DNA of 64,000 nucleotides from Streptomyces sp. DH41 (GCF_029813785.1 NZ_JARVKY010000001.1:186001-250000), one strand, 5' to 3'; counted from the stretch's first letter, positions 36,258-45,851 are shown. The notes: generated by a model from the sequence alone, not told the origin. Made by a program: numbers and translations.

Positions 36258-38078
36258 CTAGGAGGCCGGTTCGTAGTCCTGGCCGAGCACCACCGAGACC
36301 CTCGCGTTCGCGGAGACCTCACCTTGGGTGACGGAGTCGGTGGGCAGGCCCAGGGTCTTGGCCACCTGGACGGCGTTCTCCTTGTCGGCGGCCTCGGCGT
36401 AGACGACCTCGGACGTCGCCGCGGTGCCGGAGGCGGTGCCGCCCTCCAGGAAGGTGAAGCCGCCGTTGAGGAGCACCACGCGGGCCTGGCCGGCGCGGTC
36501 CTCGACACCGGTGGCGTCGCGTACGGAGACGCTGACGGCCGCGTCCTTGTCGGGGCTCTTGGCGGTGCCGCCGAGGACGTCCTTGACGACGCCCGCACCG
36601 GCTTCGGCGCTGAGCCTGCCGTCGTCCCGCACGGGCAGCAGCGTGGTCTTGAAGTCGCCGCCCTTGGCGAGGTCGGAGAGCCCGGCGAGGAAGGAGCCGA
36701 GGTCCTTCTCGGTCAGGGGCGGGTCGAGGATCAGCCCGAGGGTCTGGACGGTGGTCGTCGCGGCCGCGGGATCCGAGGACAGCTTGCGCAGCACCCCCTG
36801 CATGACCTGCCCGAACCGCTTCAGTTGCGCGTCCGCCTCCTCACCGGAGCCGCGGTGGGTGGCGTAGGCGACGGCCGTCTTGCCGCTGAGGGTCTGGCCG
36901 TCGCCCTTGCGTACGAGGGGTGCGGCGCCCTTTTCCTTGGCCTCCGGGTCGGGGACGTCGGTGTCGGTGTCGACCTCGATGTTGCCGACCAGGTCGACGA
37001 GGATCTGGAGGTACGGCGTGTCCAGGCGCCAGGTGCCCTCGATGTCGGTGCCGAGGGCCGAGTCGAGCGCGGTGCGGGTCGCGTCGGGGCCCTCGTCGTC
37101 GACGGACTTGGCGAGCGTGGTGGTGGTGCCGTCGTCGCCGGTCAGGGAGAGGGAGTTGGGCACCAGCACGGCCGTGCCCTGCTTGGTGGTGGTGTTGTCG
37201 ACGAGGAGTGCGGTGGAGGTGCCGCCGCCGTCGGTGTCGTGCAGGTGGACGGCGATCACGTCGCGCTTCTGGGCGCCGGCCGCCGTCGAACCGCCCGTCG
37301 TGTCGTCCGAGGAGGACAGTCCGGGCAGCTTTCCGGCGTACCAGAGGTAGCCGACGCCGCCGACCGCGACCAGCGCGAGGACGACGGCCAGGGCGACGAC
37401 ACGCGTGCGTGCGCGCCGCCGGGCCTCCTCGCGGCGCTCGGTGCGGTTCTCCGTGAACTTCATCCAGTCGATGACGTCCTCGGAGTCGTCGGCCGGCTCC
37501 TCGACGAAGGCGAACTGCTCGGTGTGGTACTCCCGGTCGGGTTCGGCGGCCTCCTCGGGGGCCCGCGCTTCCGGTCGCCCGGGCGGGTCCGGTTCTCCCG
37601 CCTGCTGCGGGATGTGGGCGGTCTGCTCGGCGACCTGAGGCTGCCGGCCGCTGGTGGCGGCCTGCCCGTACGGGTCGTAGGACGGCTGCGTGTGCGTACC
37701 GGAGGCGTAGCCGTCGTAGGAGTCGTAACCGGGTGTGGGCGGCTGCTGCCCGGTGTCGTAGCCGGTCTGGGCGCCGTAGGTGTCGTAGGGGGCGTAGCCG
37801 GTGGTGGGCGGCTGCTGCCCGCCCGCGGCGTACGGGTCGTAGCCGTAGCCCTGCTGCCCGTACGGCTGACCCTGGTCCGGTTGGTGCTGCGGGGTCTGCT
37901 GTACGTGCTGCCCCTGCTGTCCCTGCTGTTGCGCGTACGCGTCGTACGGCTGCTGCCCGGCGGGGTGGGCCGGGGCCCGGCCCTGGGCCTGGCGGTACAC
38001 CGGCCGGCCGTACTCGTCATAGCCGACGAGTTCGTACTGGTCGCCGCCGTCGTACCCCGCGTCGTATCCGTCGTTCAC
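36258..38078 (-). CDS. LCP-like (LytR-CpsA-Psr) membrane protein with disordered N-terminus
   Basis: 606 residues. Residues 1-180 are a Tyr/Gln/Gly/Pro-rich cytosolic stretch (YDAY, YGYDPY, YDTYG), residues about 226-247 a membrane helix, residues about 270-470 an LCP-like domain and about 505-600 a LytR_C domain (VVLLNGG, VVYAEAADKENAVQVAKTLG, VVLGQD). LCP enzymes attach secondary polymers to peptidoglycan. The usual R-D pair of the SIPRD motif reads PNSLSL here, while KTAVAYATHRGSG and KRFGQV fit the later Arg-rich motif. By position and type it may be the counterpart of S. coelicolor PdtA (SCO2578), a polydiglycosylphosphate transferase; that is memory-based. GTG start with GAGAGGGG upstream. 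Confidence 0.78.
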   Translation of the reverse strand: MNDGYDAGYDGGDQYELVGYDEYGRPVYRQAQGRAPAHPAGQQPYDAYAQQQGQQGQHVQQTPQHQPDQGQPYGQQGYGYDPYAAGGQQPPTTGYAPYDTYGAQTGYDTGQQPPTPGYDSYDGYASGTHTQPSYDPYGQAATSGRQPQVAEQTAHIPQQAGEPDPPGRPEARAPEEAAEPDREYHTEQFAFVEEPADDSEDVIDWMKFTENRTERREEARRRARTRVVALAVVLALVAVGGVGYLWYAGKLPGLSSSDDTTGGSTAAGAQKRDVIAVHLHDTDGGGTSTALLVDNTTTKQGTAVLVPNSLSLTGDDGTTTTLAKSVDDEGPDATRTALDSALGTDIEGTWRLDTPYLQILVDLVGNIEVDTDTDVPDPEAKEKGAAPLVRKGDGQTLSGKTAVAYATHRGSGEEADAQLKRFGQVMQGVLRKLSSDPAAATTTVQTLGLILDPPLTEKDLGSFLAGLSDLAKGGDFKTTLLPVRDDGRLSAEAGAGVVKDVLGGTAKSPDKDAAVSVSVRDATGVEDRAGQARVVLLNGGFTFLEGGTASGTAATSEVVYAEAADKENAVQVAKTLGLPTDSVTQGEVSANARVSVVLGQDYEPAS

Positions 38079-38094
38079 CGGTGCCCCTCTCGGC

Positions 38095-38817
38095 TCACTC
38101 GCCGCGGTACAGCTCGCGCTTGTCGATGTAGCGCACGACTCCGTCCGGCACCAGGTACCAGACGGGATCGCCCTTGGCGACTCTCGCACGGCAGTCCGTG
38201 GAGGAGATGGCGAGGGCGGGGACCTCGACGAGCGAGACGCCGCCCTTGGGGAGTCCGGCGTCCGTCAGGTGGTGGCCCGGCCGGGTGACGCCGATGAAGT
38301 GCGCGAGGGAGAACAGTTCCTCGCTGTCGCGCCAGGTGAGGATCTGGGCGAGGGCGTCGGCGCCGGTGATGAAGAACAGGTCCGCTTCCGGGTTGAGCTC
38401 GCTCAGGTCGCGCAGGGTGTCCACGGTGTAGGTGGGGCCGCCGCGGTCGATGTCGATGCGGCTCACCGAGAACTGCGGGTTCTCGACGGTGGCGACGACC
38501 GTCATCAGATAGCGGTCCTCGGCCGCGGAGACCGTGCGGTGGCTCTTCTGCCACGGCTGGCCGGTGGGCACGAACACCACCTCGTCGAGATGGAACTGCG
38601 CGGCGACCTCGCTGGCCGCCACGAGGTGCCCGTGGTGGATCGGGTCGAAGGTGCCGCCCATGACGCCGAGTCGGCGCCTGCCCGACGGCGACGGGCCGCT
38701 GCCCCGGCCGGTGGCGCGGGCGGGCACCGCGCGGCTGTGCGTGTCACGCGCCGGTGTGCGCTCCGCGTCGTACGTCGCCTCGTGCGCCGGACCGGTAGGC
38801 ATGTCCTGCTCTCCCAT
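38095..38817 (-). CDS. nadD: Nicotinate-nucleotide adenylyltransferase
   Basis: 240 residues with [15 protein letters not shown] (nucleotidyltransferase HxGH-type motif) and SSTDCRARV near the C-terminus for ATP binding. It converts nicotinate mononucleotide to deamido-NAD in NAD synthesis. An Arg/Ser-rich N-terminal extension of about 50 residues precedes the fold. The ATG at 38817 has TAGGGT ending 8 nt upstream (leaderless); ATG at 38802, with GGAGAG upstream, is the alternative. 16 bp separate it from the LCP-like gene. Confidence 0.93.
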   Translation of the reverse strand: MGEQDMPTGPAHEATYDAERTPARDTHSRAVPARATGRGSGPSPSGRRRLGVMGGTFDPIHHGHLVAASEVAAQFHLDEVVFVPTGQPWQKSHRTVSAAEDRYLMTVVATVENPQFSVSRIDIDRGGPTYTVDTLRDLSELNPEADLFFITGADALAQILTWRDSEELFSLAHFIGVTRPGHHLTDAGLPKGGVSLVEVPALAISSTDCRARVAKGDPVWYLVPDGVVRYIDKRELYRGE

Positions 38818-38875
38818 GCGTGCAGACCCTACCGGCCCGGCCCGCGAGCTCCCGCCTCCCCCACAGCCCTCGCGC

Positions 38876-39043
38876 TCAGCGGTCGCGGTTGAACCGGGTG
38901 GTGATCCACAGCAGAAGCATCAGGGCGAGGAACGCGCCGATGCCGGTGACGTAGGGGCTGAGGCTCTGGTGGTTGCCGCTGTGCTCCGCGCCGCCCTCGG
39001 AGGCGAGGGTGACAAACTGGGCAGCGGTGCTGTGGAAGCTCAT
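38876..39043 (-). CDS. 55-residue single-pass membrane protein
   Basis: Begins [18 protein letters not shown]. One helix ([18 protein letters not shown], about residues 32-49) followed by RFNRDR, so the basic end is likely cytosolic. It is not a known family to me; the position upstream of nadD in the same direction suggests membership of that unit. No strong Shine-Dalgarno (GAAG just before ATG). Confidence 0.65.
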   Translation of the reverse strand: MSFHSTAAQFVTLASEGGAEHSGNHQSLSPYVTGIGAFLALMLLLWITTRFNRDR

Positions 39044-39165
39044 CTTCGGCAGGACCTATCCGGTGTGGGCGGGATAAAGACGTCCGCTCATCGTATGCGG
39101 GCGCCTCACGGACGATCACGCCGACTCCGCCGTTGGGGACCGGACCGGGGAACCTTCGGATCGCC

Positions 39166-39327
39166 TCAGTCGTCCTTCTGCTTGTACCCCCGCAGCAGGA
39201 ACCACGCGGTCAGCACACAGCCCACCACCATCACGATCAGCACGATCCGGAGCAGATTCCCCGGTCCTTGCTGCCCGGCCGCGCCCATCGCCGCGGCGAG
39301 CCAGTCGGTGTGGGGGGTGTGTGCCAT
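39166..39327 (-). CDS. 53-residue single-pass membrane protein
   Basis: Begins MAHTPHTDWLAAAMG. One helix (LLRIVLIVMVVGCVLTAWFLL, about residues 26-46) then RGYKQKDD. GAAGGAG lies 8 nt upstream of the ATG, a good ribosome binding site. Same orientation as the 55-residue protein 122 bp downstream; both have a short hydrophilic N-terminus, one helix and a short charged C-terminus. Function unknown. Confidence 0.65.
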   Translation of the reverse strand: MAHTPHTDWLAAAMGAAGQQGPGNLLRIVLIVMVVGCVLTAWFLLRGYKQKDD

Positions 39328-39469
39328 GACGTGGACTCCTTCGTTGCACTGCCCGTCCACGGTATCTCCGCCTAGGCTGGGCTCGGCTTCGGGGGAGCAA
39401 AGGGCCATACAAGGGTTCGTAAAGGGCCAGACATACGCGCAGGCCTCACACACGCACATGGGGGAAGAC

Positions 39470-40612
39470 ATGTCCGACGGCCACCAGCACAACGGGCACG
39501 AGAACGTGCCGAGCAGGCAGCGCAGGCGCTTCCCCGGAATCTCCTCGCGTGCGTACGAGCATCCGGCCGACCGCAGCGCCCTGGTGGCACTGCGCAAGCT
39601 GAGCGGTTTCGACACGGTCTTCAAGGCGCTGAGCGGCCTGCTGCCCGAGCGGAGTCTGAGGCTGCTGTTCCTGTCCGACTCGGTGCGGGTGTCGGACCGC
39701 CAGTTCGCCCATCTGAACGTCATGCTGCGCGACGCCTGTTACATCCTGGACCTGGAGAAGGTCCCCCCGATGTACGTCAACCAGGACCCGACTCCGAACG
39801 CGATGTGCATCGGCCTGGACGAGCCGATCATCGTCGTCACCACGGGCCTCGTCGAGCTGCTGGACGAGGAGGAGATGCGGGCGGTCGTCGGGCACGAGGT
39901 CGGGCACGCGCTGTCCGGGCACGCGGTCTACCGGACCGTCCTGCTCTTCCTGACGTCCCTCGCGGTCCGGGTCGCCTGGATCCCGCTGGGCAATCTGGCG
40001 ATCATGGCGATCGTGACCGCGCTGCGCGAGTGGTTCCGCAAGTCGGAGCTGTCGGCGGACCGCGCGGGTCTGCTGGTCGGTCAGGACCTGCAGGCCTCCA
40101 TGCGGGGCCTGATGAAGATCGCGGGCGGTAATCACCTGCACGAGATGAACGTGGACGCGTTCCTGGAGCAGGCCGACGAGTACGAGGCCGGGGGCGACCT
40201 GCGCGACTCCGTACTGAAGATCCTGAACGTGCTGCCCCGCTCCCACCCCTTCACCACGGTGCGTGCCGCCGAGCTGAAGAAGTGGGCGGCGTCCCGGGAG
40301 TACCAGCGGATCATGGACGGCCACTACCCGCGGCGCGACGAGGACAAGGACACTTCGGTCCGGGACTCCTTCCGCCAGTCGGCGTCCAGCTACGCCACGG
40401 ATGTACGCGGCTCCAAGGACCCGCTGATGAAGCTGGTGAACGACATCGCGGGGGGCGCCGGTGACCTCGGTGACCGGATGCGCCGGGGATTCGGCGGCTT
40501 CACGGGCTCCCAGCAGGGGTCGCCCAAGGACACGGACGCGCCGTCCGACGGCCCGGAGGGGACCGGCGGCCCAAAGACCCCGGACGACCGTCCGCCGCGC
40601 GACGGCGCCTGA
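39470..40612 (+). CDS. M48-family zinc metalloprotease
   Basis: About 380 residues. The zinc site is VVGHEVGHALSGH (HExxH, about residues 141-153), followed by membrane helices (VLLFLTSLAVRVAWIPLGNLAIMAIV, quoted as two segments) and ELSADRAGL with the third metal ligand Glu, as in HtpX/M48B proteases. HtpX-type enzymes degrade damaged membrane proteins. The C-terminal about 70 residues are a Gly/Pro/Asp-rich tail. ATG at 39458 is an alternative start. Confidence 0.85.
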   Translation: MSDGHQHNGHENVPSRQRRRFPGISSRAYEHPADRSALVALRKLSGFDTVFKALSGLLPERSLRLLFLSDSVRVSDRQFAHLNVMLRDACYILDLEKVPPMYVNQDPTPNAMCIGLDEPIIVVTTGLVELLDEEEMRAVVGHEVGHALSGHAVYRTVLLFLTSLAVRVAWIPLGNLAIMAIVTALREWFRKSELSADRAGLLVGQDLQASMRGLMKIAGGNHLHEMNVDAFLEQADEYEAGGDLRDSVLKILNVLPRSHPFTTVRAAELKKWAASREYQRIMDGHYPRRDEDKDTSVRDSFRQSASSYATDVRGSKDPLMKLVNDIAGGAGDLGDRMRRGFGGFTGSQQGSPKDTDAPSDGPEGTGGPKTPDDRPPRDGA

Positions 40613-40647
40613 AGCAGAGACGCGGGCGGGGCCGGCCGCCCCGGCCC

Positions 40648-40745
40648 CGACGCCCTCGGCCGGGCACCCACCGCCGGCGGGTCACGCCCTCGGCCGGATG
40701 CCTGCCCCGGCCGGATGCCTGCCCCCGGTCGGTCACGCCCTCGGC
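40648..40745. repeat. GC-rich direct repeats overlapping a gene end
   Basis: Copies of GTCACGCCCTCGGCCG-like sequence at about 40650, 40681 and 40732 and two of CCGGATGCCTGCCCC between them. The last copy encodes the final residues of the minus-strand membrane protein (stop at 40733), so the repeat forms its 3' end and the convergent intergenic space. Confidence 0.6.
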
Positions 40746-41806
40746 TGTGCGCCCGCCGCGAGGGTGCCGCACAGGGCCGTGGGGTTGTCCGTGGTGTACG
40801 GGTCGGTGCCGGCGGGGGCACCCGTCGTGGCCGTCTGGCCCGCGAGCAGCGGGCGGAGGTGGCTCGCCGGGTTCTCGGCGCAGGAGTGCGGACCGGCCTG
40901 GACGTAGGACTCGACGAGCTGCGTCTGGTGCAGCCGCAGGTCGTCCCGGTCGAAACGGAAGCGCAGCTCGCGCCGGACGGTGAACAGCGACGTCTCGGCC
41001 CGGGCGTCGTCCGCGGGCCGCAGCGGGTACACCATGGTGTGGTCGGCGCTGACCTCCAGGGTGGACGCGTCGCTCTCCGTCACCCGCAGGCTGCCGTTCA
41101 CCCGGATCGCGGCGTCGGCCAGCTCGGCACGGGCCGGGTCGAAGCGCACCAGCCATCCGGTGGGCGCGTGCCGGCCGTCCGCGGTGGGCTTCTCGAAGCT
41201 CTCGTCGAACTGGTCGAACTGCTCCGGGTCCAGCAGCACCCGCACCGAACGGACCTCCCCGCCGCCGACCACGTCCGGGTCGAGCGCCGAGCGGACGATG
41301 TAGTTCTTGGCGGTGGTGAGCGCGTTCAGCACCTGGTCGTCGGAGAAGTGCGCGGTGCGCCCGGCGCCGTCCGGCAACCGGACGCCCTTCGCCGAGGGCC
41401 GGAAGTCCGCGGCGGGGCTGCGCTCGTACAGGTACGCGGCGTCGTCGGCGCCGGGCACCCGGCCCCGCGGTGCGAGCGGGACGACGGTCATCCGCGCCGG
41501 TTCCGCGACCCGCTGCGCGGCGGGGCTCTGGTACGGGTGCCGTACGCCCATGTAGATGGCGGTGCCGAAGGCGACGGCGATCAGCACGACGAGGACCAGC
41601 GCCTGCCGGGACAGGCCGGCCCGGCGCAGCGCCGTACGGCGGCGGACGGCGGGCGCGTGGTCGGACAGGCGCTCCTGGGCGGAGAACTCCTGGAGCCGGG
41701 CAGCGCGGACGAACGACTCGTCGAAGACGACCGATCGGTACTCGTCCTCTCCGCCTCCGGGGGCGCCCTCGGGCGTCCCTCCGGGCGGGTCGCCAAGTCC
41801 TGCCAT
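40733..41806 (-). CDS. Single-pass membrane protein sharing an N-terminal motif with its neighbour
   Basis: 357 residues. N-terminus cytosolic with EYRSVVFDESFVRAARLQEF (residues about 22-41), then one helix (QALVLVVLIAVAFGTAIYMG, about 67-86) and a large extracytosolic domain of mixed strand/helix character with two Cys that may pair. No catalytic motif seen. TACCCT ends 6 nt before the ATG (leaderless). The adjacent protein at 41892 has the same SVVFDE-FVRAA motif, so they form a paralogous pair. Function unknown; an envelope role is suggested by topology and neighbours. Confidence 0.72.
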   Translation of the reverse strand: MAGLGDPPGGTPEGAPGGGEDEYRSVVFDESFVRAARLQEFSAQERLSDHAPAVRRRTALRRAGLSRQALVLVVLIAVAFGTAIYMGVRHPYQSPAAQRVAEPARMTVVPLAPRGRVPGADDAAYLYERSPAADFRPSAKGVRLPDGAGRTAHFSDDQVLNALTTAKNYIVRSALDPDVVGGGEVRSVRVLLDPEQFDQFDESFEKPTADGRHAPTGWLVRFDPARAELADAAIRVNGSLRVTESDASTLEVSADHTMVYPLRPADDARAETSLFTVRRELRFRFDRDDLRLHQTQLVESYVQAGPHSCAENPASHLRPLLAGQTATTGAPAGTDPYTTDNPTALCGTLAAGAQPRA

Positions 41807-41891
41807 ACCTTCAGGGTAGGTTCCCGGAAGGTCGCGTAAACGCGTCGGCGCAAGGGAAGTCGGGGCAGGTTCCGGCCGCCGGACGGCCTGG

Positions 41892-42467
41892 TCAGGGGGT
41901 GCGCGGGATGACCGACACGGCCGGCTGGGAGTAGTCGGCGGAGGCGGAGGGCGTCACGGCCCGGCCCTGCTCGGGACCGGTAGAGACGGGGGGCGGCGGC
42001 ACCACCTGCTGCGTGCCGCCGCCCGAGGACGCGCCCCGGTAGACGGCCACGAAGGCCAGCGCGACCATGCCCACGCCCATCACGAGGGCGAGTACCCAGG
42101 CGACGGGCCGGTGCCAGCGGACCTGCTTGCCGGACGCCGCGGGAGCGCCGTACGGGCGGTCGAGGAGGTCGCGGTCGTCGTCCGGGTCGTCGAGGTCGGG
42201 ATCATGGCCGAAATCGCCGTACCCGTCGTCGTAGCGCTCGCCTCCGGTGCGGCCGCGGCGGGCCGCTTCCGCCTCGGTGGCCTCGGCTCTGGCCTGCGCG
42301 GCCGCCAGGAGGCGCTCGACGGCGGTCGGCTCGTGCACCGCTGCCGCCCGCACGAAGGCCTCGTCGAATACCACGGAGGCGAACTCTTCGTCCGACACCC
42401 CGCGGTCGTGTTCGTCGTCGGGCTCCCAGCCGTCAGGGAACGGCCTACCCCCCACGTCCTCCGGCAC
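41892..42467 (-). CDS. Single-pass membrane protein, paralogue by N-terminal motif
   Basis: 191 residues. Contains EFASVVFDEAFVRAAAVHEP (residues about 28-47), an Asp/Arg-rich stretch, one helix (PVAWVLALVMGVGMVALAFV, about 123-142) and a Pro/Ser/Thr-rich external tail. The motif matches that of the neighbour (SVVFDExFVRAA). GTG start with TACTCT 6 nt upstream (leaderless). It lies 85 bp upstream of the larger paralogue in the same direction; both have their own -10 element. Function unknown. Confidence 0.7.
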   Translation of the reverse strand: MPEDVGGRPFPDGWEPDDEHDRGVSDEEFASVVFDEAFVRAAAVHEPTAVERLLAAAQARAEATEAEAARRGRTGGERYDDGYGDFGHDPDLDDPDDDRDLLDRPYGAPAASGKQVRWHRPVAWVLALVMGVGMVALAFVAVYRGASSGGGTQQVVPPPPVSTGPEQGRAVTPSASADYSQPAVSVIPRTP

Positions 42468-42620
42468 GGGTCCAGAGTAGACCTGGGTGGTCGATTTGGG
42501 CAGACGGCGGGGAAATTCAACCGGTGGGTGAGATGCCCCGATCGGATCACGGGCGCGACCGCGGGCGCGTGCCCCGCACGCGCGCCCACGCGTGTGCGCT
42601 TCGGCGCGGAATCCGCCCCC

Positions 42621-43907
42621 TCAGCGCCGCACGTGCCCGTCACCAGTGACGATGTACTTGGTGCTGGTCAGCTCCGGCAGCCCCATCGGGCCCCGGGCGT
42701 GCAGCTTCTGCGTGGAGATGCCGATCTCGGCGCCGAAGCCGAACTGGCCGCCGTCGGTGAAACGGGTGGAGGTGTTCACCGCGACGGTGGTGGAGTCGAC
42801 CAGCTGGGTGAAGCGGCGGGCGGCCTGCTGCGAGGTCGTCACGATGGCCTCGGTGTGGCCGGAGGTCCACAGCCGGATGTGCTCCACGGCCTTGTCGAGG
42901 GAGTCGACGACCGCCGCGGCGATGTCGTAGGACAGGTACTCGGTCTCCCAGTCCTCCGGGGTGGCCTCGACGGCCGTCACCTTGGAGTCCTCGGCGTACG
43001 CCATCACCCGCTCGTCGGCGTGCACGGTGACCCCGGCCTCGGCGAGGGCGTCCAGCGCGCGGGGCAGGAAGTCGGCGGCGATGTCCTGGTGGACCAGGAG
43101 GGTCTCGGCGGCGTTGCAGACGCTCACGCGCTGCGCCTTGGAGTTGATCAGGATGTCGACGGCCATGTCGAGGTCGGCCTGCGCGTCGACGTAGACGTGG
43201 CAGTTGCCGGTGCCCGTCTCGATGACGGGGACGGTGGACTCCTGGACGACCGTGTTGATCAGCGAGGCGCCGCCGCGCGGGATGAGTACGTCGACCAGGC
43301 CGCGGGCGCGCATCAGCTCGCGCACGCTCTCCCTGCTCTCGCCGGGCACCAGCTGCACGGCGTCGGCGGGCAGCCCGGCCCCGCCCACGGCGTCGCGGAC
43401 GACCCGGACGAGGGCGGTGTTGGACTGGTAGGCCGAGGAGGAGCCGCGCAGCAGCACCGCGTTGCCGGACTTCAGGCACAGGGCGGCGGCGTCGACCGTC
43501 ACGTTGGGCCGGCCCTCGTAGATGATGCCGACCACGCCGAGCGGCACCCGGACCTGGCGCAGGTCGATGCCGTTGGGGAGGGTGTTGCCGCGCACGACCT
43601 CGCCGACGGGGTCGGGCAGGGCGACGACGTCGCGCACGTCGGAGGCGATGGCCCGGACCCGCTCCGGGGTCAGGGTCAGCCGGTCGACGATGGCCTCGCT
43701 GGTCCCGGCGGCACGGGCCTTGGCCACGTCCTGGGCGTTGGCCTCGACGATCTCGCTCGTGCGGACCTCCAGCGCGTCCGCCACGGCGAGCAGCGCGTCG
43801 TCCTTGGCGGCCCGCGGCAGCGGCGCGAGGTCGGCCGCGGCGGACTTGGCCCGGTAGGCGGCCCGGGTGACCGGGGACATCGAGTCGTACGGCGAGAGCG
43901 TGGTCAT
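42621..43907 (-). CDS. proA: Gamma-glutamyl phosphate reductase
   Basis: 428 residues, an aldehyde-dehydrogenase-fold enzyme: [32 protein letters not shown], and the catalytic region [15 protein letters not shown] (Cys nucleophile). It reduces gamma-glutamyl phosphate with NADPH, the second step of proline synthesis. TACGCT lies 6 nt before the ATG and no Shine-Dalgarno is present, so the gene is probably leaderless. The repeat-bearing gene at 44015 separates it from proB. Confidence 0.96.
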   Translation of the reverse strand: MTTLSPYDSMSPVTRAAYRAKSAAADLAPLPRAAKDDALLAVADALEVRTSEIVEANAQDVAKARAAGTSEAIVDRLTLTPERVRAIASDVRDVVALPDPVGEVVRGNTLPNGIDLRQVRVPLGVVGIIYEGRPNVTVDAAALCLKSGNAVLLRGSSSAYQSNTALVRVVRDAVGGAGLPADAVQLVPGESRESVRELMRARGLVDVLIPRGGASLINTVVQESTVPVIETGTGNCHVYVDAQADLDMAVDILINSKAQRVSVCNAAETLLVHQDIAADFLPRALDALAEAGVTVHADERVMAYAEDSKVTAVEATPEDWETEYLSYDIAAAVVDSLDKAVEHIRLWTSGHTEAIVTTSQQAARRFTQLVDSTTVAVNTSTRFTDGGQFGFGAEIGISTQKLHARGPMGLPELTSTKYIVTGDGHVRR

Positions 43908-44014
43908 GGGGGAAGCGTAGTTGGCCGCGCAGCACCCCATACCGGCCGTTCCACACCCCGAGACGTGTGCCGCACGGGCCCGGAGGCCTTCGCAGCCGCC
44001 CCGAGGAAGGCGGA

Positions 44015-44569
44015 CTAGAAGGGGTGGACTCCGACCGGTGTCGCCGGTGCCGGTCCGTACCCCGCCGCGATGCGCTGGTGGTAGGTCGCCCGGTCGATGA
44101 CCTCCAGGCCGACGATCTCCCAGGGCGGCAGTCCCGCGGTCTGCCGGTGCTCGCCCCACAGGCGCAGGGCGACGGCGGCGGCGTCGTGCAGGTCTCGGGC
44201 CTCCTCCCAGTACCGGATCTCCGCGTGGTCCTCGGCGTACCGGCTGGTCAGCAGGAAGGGATGGTCGTGCGCGAGCTGCTCCAAGGCGCGCCGGACCTCG
44301 GTGAGCGGGGCCCTGGCGCCGGAGACGCTGAGGGTGACGTGCCACAGGCGCGGGGTGTGTTCGGGCTCCTCCCCCCGGAAACGGTCGCCGGCCGCGACGC
44401 TGGTCAGGGCGCGCTCCTCGCCGGCCGTGCGGGATCCTCCGGCGCGGGCCGCGCCGCCGGGACGGGCGCCGGTACCGCCACGGGCGCCCGTGCCACCGCG
44501 GGTGCCGGTGACACCCCGGGTGCCCGTACCACCGCGGGACGCCGCCGTTCCAGGGCGCACTCCGCTCAC
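44015..44569 (-). CDS. Uncharacterised protein with N-terminal Gly/Thr/Arg repeats
   Basis: 184 residues. N-terminus has repeats of GTGxRGG (44450-44545), then a globular part: [51 protein letters not shown] and [18 protein letters not shown], with no known catalytic motif. GTG start preceded by AAGGAGG with 5-nt spacing. It is co-directional with and between proB and proA. I do not recognise the family, and the proline link is only positional. Confidence 0.65.
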   Translation of the reverse strand: MSGVRPGTAASRGGTGTRGVTGTRGGTGARGGTGARPGGAARAGGSRTAGEERALTSVAAGDRFRGEEPEHTPRLWHVTLSVSGARAPLTEVRRALEQLAHDHPFLLTSRYAEDHAEIRYWEEARDLHDAAAVALRLWGEHRQTAGLPPWEIVGLEVIDRATYHQRIAAGYGPAPATPVGVHPF

Positions 44570-44705
44570 GACGGCCTCCTTCACGCACACGGCTCGGCCC
44601 GGTGGTCGGCCGGGCTGGTCCCTGAGGAGAGTTGAGCAGGCCATGCAAGATCGCGGGGCGGTTTTTGCGGAACGTCCACCGCCGATTCGGGGACGTTTCG
44701 ACCCA

Positions 44706-45851
44706 TTACGGGTGCAGGATCACCAGATCGTCCCTGTGTACGACCTCACGTTCGTACGAGGGTCCGAGTTCGCGCGCCAGCTCCCGGGTGGAGCGGCCGA
44801 GCAGCCGGGGGATCTCCCTGGCGTCGAAGTTGACGAGCCCCCGGGCGACCGCGCGCCCCGCGCCGTCCCGCAGCTCCACGGGCTCGCCCGCGGCGAACTC
44901 GCCCTCGACGCCGGCGATCCCGGCCGGCAGCAGCGACTTGCGGCCCTCGACGACCGCGCGCACCGCCCCGTCGTCGAGGACCAGCGCCCCCTGCGGGGTG
45001 GAGGCGTGCTGGAGCCACAGCAGCCGGTCGGCGCTGCGCCTGCCGGTGGCGTGGAAGTAGGTGCCGGTGTCACCGCCGGCCAGGGCGTCGGCCGCGCTGG
45101 CCGCGCTGGTCAGCACCACGGGGATACCGGCGGCGGCGGCGATCCGGGCCGCCTCGACCTTGGTGACCATGCCGCCGGTGCCGACGCCCGCCTTGCCCGC
45201 GCTGCCGATCTCGATGTCCGCGAGGTCGGCCGCCTCGCGCACCTCGGCGATCCGCGCGGTGTCCGGCCGGCTCGGGTCGCCGTCGTACACGCCGTCCACG
45301 TCGGAGAGCAGCACCAGCAGGTCGGCGCGGACCAGGTGGGCGACGAGGGCGGCGAGCCGGTCGTTGTCGCCGAAGCGGATCTCGTCGGTGGCGACGGTGT
45401 CGTTCTCGTTGACGATCGGGAAGGCGCCCATCGCCAGCAGCTTGTCGAGGGTGCGCGAGGCGTTGCGGTGGTGGGCGCGGCGGCTCATGTCGTCGCTGGT
45501 CAGCAGCACCTGGCCGACCCGGACGCCGTAGCGGGCGAAGGAGGCGGTGTAGCGGGCGACCAGCAGGCCCTGGCCCACGCTGGCGGCGGCCTGCTGACGG
45601 GCCAGGTCGCTCGGGCGGCGGCGCAGGCCCAGCGGCGCGAGGCCGGCGGCGATGGCGCCGGAGGAGACGAGGACGATCTCCTTGTCCGTCCCCCGCACCT
45701 TGGCCAGCACGTCGACGAGCGCGTCGACCCGGTCGGCGTCCAGGCCGCCCGCCGCGGTGGTCAGCGAGGAGGAACCGACCTTCACGACGATCCTGCGGGC
45801 CTCGCCCACGGCCTGCCTCGCCCCTGCCACTGCTGCTGTCCGCCCAGCCAC
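44706..45851 (-). CDS. proB: Glutamate 5-kinase
   Basis: 381 residues. Amino-acid-kinase core: RRIVVKVGSSSLT, VLVSSGAIAAGL, FGDNDRLAALVAHLV, LLSDVDGVYDGDP and GTGGMVTKVEAA; a C-terminal PUA domain (from about residue 290, GEFAAGEPVELRD) is present. It phosphorylates glutamate as the committed step of proline synthesis. The GTG at 45851 or one at 45830 may be the start; both follow G-rich runs. TAGATT at 45902-45907 is a possible -10. Confidence 0.95.
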   Translation of the reverse strand: MAGRTAAVAGARQAVGEARRIVVKVGSSSLTTAAGGLDADRVDALVDVLAKVRGTDKEIVLVSSGAIAAGLAPLGLRRRPSDLARQQAAASVGQGLLVARYTASFARYGVRVGQVLLTSDDMSRRAHHRNASRTLDKLLAMGAFPIVNENDTVATDEIRFGDNDRLAALVAHLVRADLLVLLSDVDGVYDGDPSRPDTARIAEVREAADLADIEIGSAGKAGVGTGGMVTKVEAARIAAAAGIPVVLTSAASAADALAGGDTGTYFHATGRRSADRLLWLQHASTPQGALVLDDGAVRAVVEGRKSLLPAGIAGVEGEFAAGEPVELRDGAGRAVARGLVNFDAREIPRLLGRSTRELARELGPSYEREVVHRDDLVILHP

